The position numbers and the translations under genes are program-made. The notes under the pieces are model-generated. The model was not told the DNA's origin, ran no database searches, and saw only the letters and a list, made by a program, of their open reading frames with translations. Below are positions 1-6,716 of a DNA stretch of 15,835 nt, in pieces (position 1 is the first letter of the stretch; every line of letters begins with the position of its first letter). Source of the DNA: Peptococcaceae bacterium UBA2264 (GTDB lineage: Bacteria > Bacillota > Desulfitobacteriia > Desulfitobacteriales > Desulfitobacteriaceae); the NCBI GenBank assembly GCA_002347475.1, contig DDXI01000066.1, positions 1 to 15,835 on the forward strand. The letters run 5' to 3'.

Positions 1-1034
1 ACCAGACCTTTTTCTTTGGCACCATTAAAACCGGCATAGCGCACATAATCATCATAAGAGACCACTTCCGCTCTGATAAAGCCCCGTTCAAAATCAGTAT
101 GGATAACCCCGGCAGCCTGAGGCGCCTTGGTACCCTGGCGAATAGTCCAGGCTTTCACTTCCATGGGCCCGGCTGTAAAAAAGGTCATTAAGCCTAAAAG
201 ATTGAATGCCGCCTGAATCAAGCGGTCCAGCCCTGATTTCGTCAACCCCAAATCAGCCAGGAAAAGCATCTTTTCTTCGTCATCAAGTTCAGCAATCTCG
301 GCTTCGATCTTGGCACAAACAACAACAACCTGAGAACTTTCAGCTGCAGCAATGTCCCGCACTATTTTTACATTAGGATTGTCAGCCGACTGGGCAGCCT
401 CTTCCTCACTTACATTGGCCGCATAGACGACAGGTTTCAGGGTCAGCAAAGGCATATATTTTAAAACATCCTTTTCTTCCTCCGTAAAAGAAAGTGTACT
501 GGCCTCCTGACCCTTATCAAAGGTTTCTTTCAGGCGGTTAAGAAGTTCAACTTCTGCCACAGCTTTTTTGTCCCCGGATTTCAGGAGCTTGGCGCTTTTC
601 TCCAGTTTCTTTTCCACGCTTTCCAGGTCAGCCAGGATTAATTCCAGCTGAATTATCTCGATATCCCGGCGGGGATCGACCTGACCTTCCACATGGACAA
701 CATCACTGTCCTCAAAACAGCGCACAACATGGACAAGGGCATCAACCTCCCGGATATGGGCCAGGAACTTGTTCCCCAGGCCTTCACCTTTACTGGCACC
801 CTTGACCAGACCGGCGATATCAACAAACTCTACTGTAGCCGGGACGATCCGTCCCGGATTAACCAAATCAGCCAAAACCTGCAAGCGTTCATCCGGAACC
901 TGAACCATCCCCACATTGGGATCAATTGTGCAAAATGGGTAATTGGCAGCTTCTGCACCTACTTTTGTAATAGCATTAAATAAAGTCGATTTCCCGACAT
1001 TTGGCAAACCGATAATTCCAGCATGTAAGGTCAT
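1..1034 (-). CDS. ychF: YchF, Obg-like ATPase (3' end cut by window edge)
   Basis: Translation-associated P-loop ATPase of the Obg/HAS-GTPase group, cytosolic; family members bind ribosomes and prefer ATP over GTP. The - strand frame is open from the ATG at 1034 to the left edge. It begins MTLHAGIIGLPNVGKST (Walker A near residues 8-16), followed by LFNAITKVGAEAANYPFCTI and then PNVGMVQVPDER, the classical YchF N-terminus. The last visible residues, EVVSYDDYVRYAGFNGAKEK, belong to the C-terminal TGS domain. About 344 codons are present against a usual length near 365, so roughly 20 C-terminal residues lie outside the window. The start is fixed by a GGAGG about 7 nt upstream. It is the last gene visible in the leftward block. 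Seen: motifs and open frame. Known: family role. Identity is secure. Confidence 0.96.
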   Translation of the reverse strand, partial: MTLHAGIIGLPNVGKSTLFNAITKVGAEAANYPFCTIDPNVGMVQVPDERLQVLADLVNPGRIVPATVEFVDIAGLVKGASKGEGLGNKFLAHIREVDALVHVVRCFEDSDVVHVEGQVDPRRDIEIIQLELILADLESVEKKLEKSAKLLKSGDKKAVAEVELLNRLKETFDKGQEASTLSFTEEEKDVLKYMPLLTLKPVVYAANVSEEEAAQSADNPNVKIVRDIAAAESSQVVVVCAKIEAEIAELDDEEKMLFLADLGLTKSGLDRLIQAAFNLLGLMTFFTAGPMEVKAWTIRQGTKAPQAAGVIHTDFERGFIRAEVVSYDDYVRYAGFNGAKEKGL

Positions 1035-1195
1035 TATTTGCCTCCGCTCTCCAACTCAGGCATGATTCATAAACCTGCGTTCCCTCGGAACTGACTTCAC
1101 ACCTATCCTGATTCTGCATTATTTAATAAAAGTGACCACTCCTGATTATATGAGATGTTAACCTTTCAGGCAAGACAAAGATCGGGTTCTACTCG

Positions 1196-1417
1196 TCATT
1201 CAGAGAAGTCTGGGGGATCATCTTGGAGTTTATCTTCGGTTGTAAGCAATATTTCTTTGATTTGACGTTCCAGCTTGACGCGCGAAATCCAGGCCTGATG
1301 CTGACAACCTTGGCACTCGATCCGGAAGTCCATGCCAGTCCGCATAATTTTCCAATCCGTAGTTCCGCAGGGATGAGCTTTGCGCAAGCGAACAATATCG
1401 CCTATCTTTAATTGCAT
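1196..1417 (-). CDS. DUF951 family small protein
   Basis: A 73-residue protein matching the DUF951 (YyzM-like) family, which is common near the origin in Firmicutes and has no firm biochemical function. The N-terminus reads MQLKIGDIVRLRKAHPCG, then W22, R26, G28 and the pair C35-x2-C38. With H15, C17 and H40 this could form a small zinc site, which is inference. The C-terminal third is charged and acidic. The ATG at 1417 follows an AGGAGG (sequence AAGGAGGACCTCGAATA), so the start is firm. Its usual neighbours, mscS upstream and ychF downstream, are both present. The roughly 200-bp gap upstream (1418-1624) holds no gene or clear hairpin that I can support. Confidence 0.9.
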   Translation of the reverse strand: MQLKIGDIVRLRKAHPCGTTDWKIMRTGMDFRIECQGCQHQAWISRVKLERQIKEILLTTEDKLQDDPPDFSE

Positions 1418-1624
1418 TATTCGAGGTCCTCCTTAGGTGACTAATTTACCGGAATAATATTCAACCTCTTATCTGTGATAATCACTCAGTTCTCTTCAAT
1501 ATTGTATCTGTCTAAACAGTAATATCTGCCCTAAAGATATTGCTTCCAGTATCTTATCAGTATTCTCTGTTTCACATATGTTCTCGACATACTAATTACC
1601 TTTAGTCCCATACTATTGTATCTC

Positions 1625-2485
1625 TTAGCTAATAGTCTTGGCATCTACGACAATATTATCCGAGGTCTGGGAAATTCGGATCCGTTCCTGCAAAAGAGCT
1701 TTGTATATTCTTCTTCTTAATTCTCGTTCCAGTTGCCATTGTTCATTGGGTTTGGTAAAGGCGATCACGCGCAAAATGACATTTTGTTCGCCAAATTGTA
1801 TTATCCCCTGGACTGCAGGTGCCTCAATAATTTTCTCGGCATATTCCAGGCCTGTGTCCTCACACACTGCATGGATGACCTCTATAGTTCGGTCAATATC
1901 TTCATCATAGGGTATCTGGACATCAACCAGAGCCCGCATTTTGCCGCGATTATAATTGGTGGCGGCATTAATGTAACCATTAGGAATAATGTGCAGTTCC
2001 CCTCCCCAGTCCCGCAAGCGGGTGGCACGTAAGCCAACTTCCTCCACAATACCGGAAAACTGGCCCACCTTAACATATTCGCCAACAGAGAACTGATCTT
2101 CAAAAAGAATAAAGAAGCCCCCGATCACATCTTTAACCAGACTCTGCGAACCAAAACCCAAGGCCACGCCCAACACTCCGGCTGATGCCAATAAAGTTCC
2201 GGTATCAAAGTTGAGAATATGTTTCAGGATATTCAATAAAACTGTAAAAGTAATAACATAAAAAGCAATACTGCGCAATAGCGGGAAAAGAGTATCAAAT
2301 TTACGACTTTTGGCAAAAAAACGGCCTTTACGAGTGAAGGCCCGTCTTAACAAAAAAACAATCAATGAGTAAAATAGCCGGGCAATAATCAGAATTCCCA
2401 GAATATAGAGTAAGCTTTCCCCTAAATTTCCGCCCAGTTCCAACCAGTTTAATTTTGACAGGAATGTTGTCAGCCAGTAATACAT
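1625..2485 (-). CDS. MscS-family small-conductance mechanosensitive channel
   Basis: Membrane channel of the MscS superfamily, which opens under hypo-osmotic membrane tension to release solutes. Hydrophobic segments lie near residues 17-40 and 65-90. They are followed by the pore-lining TM3 with its Gly/Ala pattern (GVLGVALGFGSQSLVKDVIGG) and the beta domain (EDQFSVGEYVKVGQFSGIVE, then RLRDWGGELHIIPNG). About 286 residues matches simple MscS/YkuT-type channels. I place the start at ATG 2485 because an AGAGAGGAA lies just upstream. A longer frame from TTG 2506 or ATG 2503 has no convincing ribosome-binding site and would begin next to a hairpin. It lies between cvpA and the DUF951 gene, its usual origin-proximal setting. 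The family is clear; the exact paralogue (mscS versus ykuT) is not. Confidence 0.93.
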   Translation of the reverse strand: MYYWLTTFLSKLNWLELGGNLGESLLYILGILIIARLFYSLIVFLLRRAFTRKGRFFAKSRKFDTLFPLLRSIAFYVITFTVLLNILKHILNFDTGTLLASAGVLGVALGFGSQSLVKDVIGGFFILFEDQFSVGEYVKVGQFSGIVEEVGLRATRLRDWGGELHIIPNGYINAATNYNRGKMRALVDVQIPYDEDIDRTIEVIHAVCEDTGLEYAEKIIEAPAVQGIIQFGEQNVILRVIAFTKPNEQWQLERELRRRIYKALLQERIRISQTSDNIVVDAKTIS

Positions 2486-2506
2486 GCTTGTTCCTCTCTG
2501 CATCAA

Positions 2507-2524
2507 GGCTGTTTCTGAACAGCC
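2507..2524 (-). promoter_or_regulatory. hairpin in mscS leader
   Basis: A perfect 7-bp inverted repeat, GGCTGTT-CAGA-AACAGCC on the - strand, ends a few bases before the mscS ribosome-binding site. No T-run follows, so it is unlikely to be a terminator. It may stabilise the mRNA 5' end or influence start choice. The structure is seen; any function is inference. Confidence 0.4.
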
Positions 2525-2554
2525 GGTCTATGCTCCTGAAAGTCCGTGCTGGTT

Positions 2555-2590
2555 AAAGGTCATTCAACAAGGAAATGTTGAATGACCTTT
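2555..2590 (-). terminator. long hairpin between cvpA and mscS, probable terminator
   Basis: A perfect 15-bp inverted repeat (arms 2555-2569 and 2576-2590, 6-nt loop) lies about 60 nt beyond the cvpA stop. Both arms end in AAAGG/CCTTT, so there are three T residues at the 3' side in either direction, but no extended U-tract. A strong stem with a weak tail could be a bidirectional or RNA-stabilising terminator separating cvpA from mscS. Confidence 0.55.
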
Positions 2591-2652
2591 CTCAGATGTT
2601 ATAAAGATCTCTAAAAGCGAAAAACCAGGCTATTGCCTTCAGGTTATCAACC

Positions 2653-3390
2653 TTAGAAATAACGGAAGGGGGTCTGCAGGTCCTGCCCCATCTGGAAAGA
2701 AAATAGCTCTCTCAGGAACTGAAAAGTCTGCAGCAAATAAGGCAGGAAAAATGAACGTTGCAGCAACAATAATCCTCTGCTTGGGGTTTCTAACTCAATT
2801 ACTGGCAATAACAGTCCACTGATGATAGCCAAGGTAAGGAATGCGCCCAGAGCACCAAATATCATACCTCCCACCCGATCAACTGCACCTCTGAAAATTT
2901 TCAAGGGGACAAATAAAACAGTGATTAGAACCTGAATAAGCAGTGCCACCAAAAAAAGAATCAGGATGAAAGCCAGGAGAGCCAGGATCTTGTCAGAGAT
3001 GTAGGCTGCAATACTATGGGCAATGTTTTCAAGATAACCTTGGGTCAGCGTCGCCGCCGGCTGCTCTCCCAGCATATTGCTTGCGACAAGATAATGCTTC
3101 ATATCGGGAGGCAGAGCTTCTAAAAATTTTGCCAGACCCTGCTGCGTCATAGCCCCGGCCTTCTCCTGCAAAGACGGCAGGACAAGCTTATAGGCTCCCG
3201 ACTCCAGCCAAGTTTGCAGGGGAAGAAATTGCTTCAGCCATTGCATCACCCTGAGATATTCCATCGAGGCCACTAAAGAACCAATGATGATACCAGCAAA
3301 TTGGGCTAAACCAGTGATCAGGCCTTTACGATAACCATGCAAGGCCCCCAATAAGATTAAAACCAAAATTAAAACATCAGAAGTATTCAT
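2653..3390 (-). CDS. CvpA family membrane protein
   Basis: Integral membrane protein of the CvpA (colicin V production) family, which in other bacteria is linked to envelope homeostasis; the exact role is unknown. The sequence opens MNTSDVLILVLILLGALHGY, then RKG and a second hydrophobic helix (GLITGLAQFAGIIIGSLVA), which is the family hallmark. Two further hydrophobic segments lie near residues 130-160 and 172-200, with a soluble stretch between the pairs. At 245 residues it is longer than minimal CvpA proteins (about 160-180) because of that central loop and the C-terminal extension. The ATG at 3390 follows GGGAGG at good spacing. Positions 3391-3555 upstream hold no gene I can support; a decayed SelB-like fragment precedes that. 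Confidence 0.85.
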   Translation of the reverse strand: MNTSDVLILVLILLGALHGYRKGLITGLAQFAGIIIGSLVASMEYLRVMQWLKQFLPLQTWLESGAYKLVLPSLQEKAGAMTQQGLAKFLEALPPDMKHYLVASNMLGEQPAATLTQGYLENIAHSIAAYISDKILALLAFILILFLVALLIQVLITVLFVPLKIFRGAVDRVGGMIFGALGAFLTLAIISGLLLPVIELETPSRGLLLLQRSFFLPYLLQTFQFLRELFSFQMGQDLQTPFRYF

Positions 3391-3555
3391 AAAAACCTCC
3401 CGATAGCATAATGTTTTTTCATGCTATTCTTATTCTGTTCTTCCGGGTCATTTCCTGCCGGCCCTGCGTCTAATGCAGATTATTAGCTGCCGCCTATCTC
3501 CATAATAATTCTTCCCACATATCATACTACAGTACAATAATCTCTTAAAGTAAAA

Positions 3556-3791
3556 TTATGCCAAGGTTTGCGGTTCAGCAAATTCCAAATCCACCAGTTT
3601 CAGAGTATCTCCCCTGTCTTGCCAACGCATCTGAATCAGTATTCTTCTTATAAACGCTTTTTCTTAGCAGCAGCAATCCCCAGGACCTTTCCGCCCCCTA
3701 CTGTCTTCAGGAGTGAATTACTGCTTAGAACAAAACGTTCACCTGCTGAAGTCAAGATCAGCGATTCCAGCAAAATTTGCAGACAAATCAT
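3556..3791 (-). pseudogene. decayed SelB-like (selenocysteine elongation factor) fragment, frameshifted
   Basis: Between the DUF4446 gene and cvpA the - strand encodes a short translational-GTPase-like remnant. Frame 1 (3791-3648) reads MICLQILLESLILTSAGERF, then VLSSNSLLKTVGGGKVL, then KKKRL and a stop. Frame 2 (3651-3556) continues IRRILIQMRWQDRGDTLKLV, then DLEFAEPQTLA and a stop. The pattern G-[DE]-R-F-V-L, then S, T-[IV]-GGG-x-VL, a basic KKR stretch and a GD..LV segment resembles domain III and the following linker of SelB. One missing base in a T-run (plus-strand A at 3652-3654) would join the frames and turn KKKRL into KKKRF. Only about 79 of roughly 630 residues are represented and the GTPase domain is absent. 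The first ATG overlaps the upstream stop as ATGA, so a recycled small ORF cannot be excluded. The resemblance is judged from remembered motifs, not alignment. Confidence 0.5.
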
Positions 3792-4306
3792 ATTTTTTCG
3801 CCAGTTTGAGCCCTGGCTATCACTTCTATTTCTTCGCTGCTAAGATTATGGTTTGATTTCCCGCCCATTACCGGTTTAGCATACAATCTTGTCTCTTCTC
3901 GGTTATTAATCGATGATAAGACAACACCATTCCCTTCCTGATTCAGCATAGCTACGGCAAAACTTAGGTCACTGCCCATACCCTGAAAAGCGCTGAAGCG
4001 AACAATTTCTACCCGGTCAGCAGCCAGACGCAATTTTCTTTCAATCTTGTCCAGTCTCAGGGAGAAAGCAGCATTCTGATCCTTCACTAACTCAACTGAT
4101 TTCAGATATTCTTCCAGTAAAGTATCCAGGCTTTTTCCCGTGAGGCACGTTTGTAAAGTAATGTGGGCTGTTTCGTATTCTTTCAATTTTCTGGTTAATT
4201 TGTTAAATAAGGTAACGGTGACAAGCAGCAGGATCAGAACTGCCGCCAAAAGGCCTAACAGGCTGACCCCCACCAGAGGCGAAACTTCCAGGAATGCAGA
4301 CACCAT
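3788..4306 (-). CDS. DUF4446 family membrane-anchored protein
   Basis: A 172-residue protein with one N-terminal transmembrane helix (about residues 9-36), a charged coiled-coil-like stretch (about 37-95) and a conserved C-terminal domain. That domain reads VEIVRFSAFQGMGSDLSFAV, then LNQEGNGVVLSSINNREETR, then LYAKPV and LSSEE. This DxSFAxAMLxxxGNGVV block with a YAKP motif is diagnostic of DUF4446, a Firmicutes family found beside parAB. No biochemical function is established. The ATG at 4306 follows AAGGGGGT. The gene is 80 bp downstream of the DUF554 gene and may be co-transcribed with it. The TGA stop overlaps the first ATG of the SelB-like remnant, which suggests that the 3' flank was rearranged. 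Confidence 0.88.
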   Translation of the reverse strand: MVSAFLEVSPLVGVSLLGLLAAVLILLLVTVTLFNKLTRKLKEYETAHITLQTCLTGKSLDTLLEEYLKSVELVKDQNAAFSLRLDKIERKLRLAADRVEIVRFSAFQGMGSDLSFAVAMLNQEGNGVVLSSINNREETRLYAKPVMGGKSNHNLSSEEIEVIARAQTGEKI

Positions 4307-4387
4307 CTTTACCCCCTTGTATTTTATGTAATCCTATAGATAGAGACCTTATCCCCGGATAATCATCGGCCAACTAACTTTTTCAAT

Positions 4388-5089
4388 TCAGAACCCGAGA
4401 GAAAAAGTATTAGCCAGCAGACATAACGGGATAGCCATAAATATGCCAGGTAATAAATTCCCCACCCTTATTTCTTCGATTTCCAAAATATTCAGACCTA
4501 TGGCTACTATCAGCAGGCCGCCTGCAGCACTCATCTCGTTAACTATTGCTGTCGAAAGCACACCCTGCAGCGTTCCCGCGAAGAGAGTTATTCCTCCCTG
4601 ATATAGAAGAACCGAAAAAGCTGACAGAACAACTCCTATGCCCAGCGTGGCAGCAAAAACAAGAGAGGTAACTCCATCCAGCATAGCCTTAGCATAGAGA
4701 ATGGAGTTATTCCCCCGCAGCCCACTTTCCAAGGCTCCCATAATCGCCATAGCGCCGACACAATAGATCAGGGTGGTAGTGACAAAAGCTTTCGCAAACT
4801 TGCCACTGCTCTCTCCACTCTGGAATTTATCCTCTAACCAGCCTCCTAGTTTTCGCAGTCTTAATTCAATGTCGATAGCCTCCCCAATAATTCCGCCAGT
4901 GACAAGACTGCCAATCACAATCAAGGGACTTTTAGTCAACAGAGCCATACTAGCCCCGATCAAGAGAGTGGCAAGTCCTATGCCGTGAATCACTGTCTGT
5001 CTCATTTTTTCTGGAAAAGCCTTGCCAAAGATGCAGCCTATCACGCCGCCGATTATAATAGCAGCGACATTTACCAGTGTACCTATCAT
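4388..5089 (-). CDS. DUF554 family membrane protein (YdfK-like)
   Basis: A 233-residue polytopic membrane protein of the DUF554 family. The start MIGTLVNVAAIIIGGVIGC, then GIGLATLLIGASMAL, IVIGSLVTGGIIGE and the polar segment DIELRLRKLGGWLEDK are typical. Later hydrophobic stretches (VGAMAIMGALESGLRG, FAATLGIGVVLSAF, GGLLIVAIGLNILEI) complete about six to seven helices. Substrate and role are unknown; transport is only a guess. The ATG at 5089 has AGGAGG in front (GAAAGGAGGACCAG). It is separated from parB by the 750-bp parS-bearing spacer, so it probably has its own promoter, but I could not find a convincing -35/-10 pair. Confidence 0.9.
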   Translation of the reverse strand: MIGTLVNVAAIIIGGVIGCIFGKAFPEKMRQTVIHGIGLATLLIGASMALLTKSPLIVIGSLVTGGIIGEAIDIELRLRKLGGWLEDKFQSGESSGKFAKAFVTTTLIYCVGAMAIMGALESGLRGNNSILYAKAMLDGVTSLVFAATLGIGVVLSAFSVLLYQGGITLFAGTLQGVLSTAIVNEMSAAGGLLIVAIGLNILEIEEIRVGNLLPGIFMAIPLCLLANTFSLGF

Positions 5090-5215
5090 CTGGTCCTCCT
5101 TTCTGTTTTCTATTTTTGTATAGAAGTTCGCGTCACAATGTTCCCTCTTGTCCCACAGCGCTTTCCCCTATTTATCTTGTAAGCAGGCAATGTGTTCTAT
5201 CAGCCGTAAGAGCAG

Positions 5216-5248
5216 CAGAGGAACTAACGTAACTATCCCGTTCCTCTG
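5216..5248. repeat. 9-bp inverted repeat upstream of DUF554 gene
   Basis: CAGAGGAAC (5216-5224) and GTTCCTCTG (5240-5248) are perfect inverted copies separated by 15 nt, about 130 bp upstream of the DUF554 start. No T-run follows on either strand. It could be an operator or mRNA leader structure, or chance. Confidence 0.35.
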
Positions 5249-5314
5249 GTCCGGATTTTACCTGAAAAAAGGAAACATTTCTATTGCGGTGAGTTGTTTG
5301 CCAAGATACTGGTT

Positions 5315-5340
5315 TCTAATGTTCCACGTGGAACATTAGA
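5315..5340. other. parS: parS centromere site 1 in a 26-bp perfect palindrome
   Basis: The 16-bp core TGTTCCACGTGGAACA (5320-5335) fits the bacterial parS consensus (TGTTnCACGTGnAACA type), the ParB loading site. The symmetry continues for 5 bp on each side (TCTAA...TTAGA), giving a perfect 26-bp palindrome. It lies about 500 bp beyond the parB stop and about 9 kb from oriC, where ParB-parS segregation complexes are expected. The pairing with parA and parB in the same window makes the assignment strong. Confidence 0.93.
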
Positions 5341-5798
5341 ATATTTACTGGTTTTACCTCAGCCAGAAGTCGTTATACAATCCGCTGTTCCTTCCAGCAT
5401 TATTAACTAATCTCCCGAATAACTAATGACTCCTCTATATTTGATTCCTGTAGTCATTATTCTTGTCATATTTTTATTGATTTGATTTTCAGATTATTTT
5501 CGTTTATTTCCGTCCCTAGTTCTTATTTTGAAGTAATAATTACCTGTTCTCTGCTATTCACTAATTTCATCAGATTTTTCACTTCTCTTATTATTCATTA
5601 CTTCTCTTTCCCTTCAGCTGATCTTATCATTGTATACTAATTCACATAATTCTCTATTCTGTTCCTCAGCAGGATCTCCTGATTATATTGAAGTTCAATT
5701 CATTCCTATCTCAGTGTATTATAGTAGAAATATTCTCTTTCTTATTCTTTTCCATTTAGAGGTTGGTTTAACAATTAGCTCAATTTTTGACCCAATAA
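5341..5798. other. gene-free spacer between the two parS sites
   Basis: This 458-bp stretch has no credible gene. The short open frames in it have low-complexity translations, no ribosome-binding site and no recognisable motif. It is AT-rich with marked strand asymmetry: the + strand is dominated by T and C, the - strand by A and G. I found no tRNA, CRISPR or terminator. Together with 5090-5314 and the flanking parS sites it forms the parB-DUF554 intergenic region. Confidence 0.6.
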
Positions 5799-5830
5799 AC
5801 AATGAATGTTCCATGTGGAACATTCATTGT
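5799..5830. other. parS: parS-like site 2 in a 32-bp near-perfect palindrome
   Basis: The core TGTTCCATGTGGAACA (5807-5822) differs from site 1 by one base in the central CACGTG. The palindrome extends to 15-bp arms (5799-5813 and 5816-5830), with only the central base pair off symmetry. It starts 13 bp after the parB stop. On the - strand the distal arm ends in ATTGTTTATT, so the element could also fold as a hairpin ending the parAB transcript. ParB binding is likely given the close match to site 1, but the central mismatch could weaken it. Confidence 0.8.
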
Positions 5831-5843
5831 CAATATTCCTATA

Positions 5844-6716
5844 CTAATCGATAACTATGTTCCATAATTCCAATAAGCGATTTAATTCATCCCCTGAAAA
5901 ATATTCAATCACGATTTTTCCCTTTTTAGCCCCGCCCTGCAGCCTGACTTTAGTCTGAAAATGACTATTTAGCTTCTCTTCGACGCCCAGCATGAGGTTC
6001 TTTCTGTCCATCACCAAGGCCTTCTCCGAACTACCTATTTCATTAATCTTTTCCAGGACATCTCTTTCCGTCAGCTTCTTCAGTACCATTTCTGCTTCTC
6101 TTACGGATAACCCTTCCTGAGCTATTTTTTTAGCTATAATTACTTGTAAGGAGGTGTCCTCGACGCTTAACAACAGTTTGGCATGGCCCAATGTTATTTC
6201 CTCATGGCGTAGAAGAGACAGCACCGGCTCCGGCAATTTTATCACGCGTAAAAGATTGGCTATAGTTGGCCTCCCTTTGCCTACTCTTTGAGCAACTTGT
6301 TCCTGGGTCAGGCCATACTCGCCCATAAGTTGCTGATAAGCCAGTCCTTCATCAACTGCTGATAACTCCGCACGCTGGATGTTCTCAACCAGAGCCCGTT
6401 CAGCACTTTCCTGCAAACTGCATTCTTGCACTATACAGGCTATTTTCTCAAAACCAGCCATTTTAGCAGCTCGATAGCGTCTCTCGCCGGCAATGATAAT
6501 GTATCTGTCCTCATTAGCGCGTACCAATATCGGTTGCAGTAAGCCATGTACTCTCAGTGATTCTGCCAGTTCAGCCAGGTCTTCGGAATCAAATTCTTTA
6601 CGGGGCTGATTCAGATTGGTTTCAATTTCTGTCAAGGCTATCTCCCTAAGACTCCTGCCTGCTGAACTGTCAGAAATTAAGGCATCCAGGCCCCGTCCCA
6701 AAGCGCGTTTAGACAC
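5844..6716 (-). CDS. parB: ParB/Spo0J chromosome-partitioning CTPase clamp
   Basis: DNA-binding CTPase that loads at parS, spreads and recruits ParA and SMC. The 290-residue protein starts MSKRALGRGLDALI, the N-terminal motif that stimulates ParA. It carries the CTP-binding GERRYRAA (residues 77-84) and ENIQRAEL (111-118), then the helix-turn-helix LTQEQVAQRVGKGRPTIANL (136-155), and ends in a C-terminal dimerisation region. The length matches the family (about 280-290). Translation begins at a GTG (6716) preceded by GAGGAGGT, and it overlaps the last 8 bp of parA, so the two are translationally coupled. Two parS-type palindromes lie directly downstream. I see no noc paralogue nearby. Identity is secure. 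Confidence 0.97.
   Translation of the reverse strand: MSKRALGRGLDALISDSSAGRSLREIALTEIETNLNQPRKEFDSEDLAELAESLRVHGLLQPILVRANEDRYIIIAGERRYRAAKMAGFEKIACIVQECSLQESAERALVENIQRAELSAVDEGLAYQQLMGEYGLTQEQVAQRVGKGRPTIANLLRVIKLPEPVLSLLRHEEITLGHAKLLLSVEDTSLQVIIAKKIAQEGLSVREAEMVLKKLTERDVLEKINEIGSSEKALVMDRKNLMLGVEEKLNSHFQTKVRLQGGAKKGKIVIEYFSGDELNRLLELWNIVID

Noticed and set aside
693..983. + strand open frame of 96 codons
   Set aside because: It is antisense to the ychF coding region, with no family resemblance and no ribosome-binding site; the ychF frame explains the openness.
1418..1624. Possible small peptide gene or promoter between mscS and the DUF951 gene
   Set aside because: A 26-codon - strand frame exists but lacks a ribosome-binding site, and no -35/-10 pair near consensus was found.
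3788..3790. DUF4446 TGA stop read as selenocysteine, given the nearby SelB-like sequence
   Set aside because: The frame after the TGA meets another TGA within about ten codons, no SECIS-like hairpin is apparent, and the family normally ends near this point.
3568..3843. + strand open frame of 91 codons opposite the SelB-like remnant
   Set aside because: The - strand reading has recognisable motifs, while this one has none and runs into DUF4446 antisense.
4349..4362. TTATCC..GGATAA small palindrome between the DUF554 and DUF4446 genes
   Set aside because: Only a 6-bp stem with a 2-nt centre that cannot fold as a hairpin and no T-run; too short to call an operator.
5630..5854. + strand open frame of 74 codons in the parB-DUF554 spacer
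   Set aside because: Low-complexity translation, no ribosome-binding site, and it runs through the parS palindrome into parB antisense.
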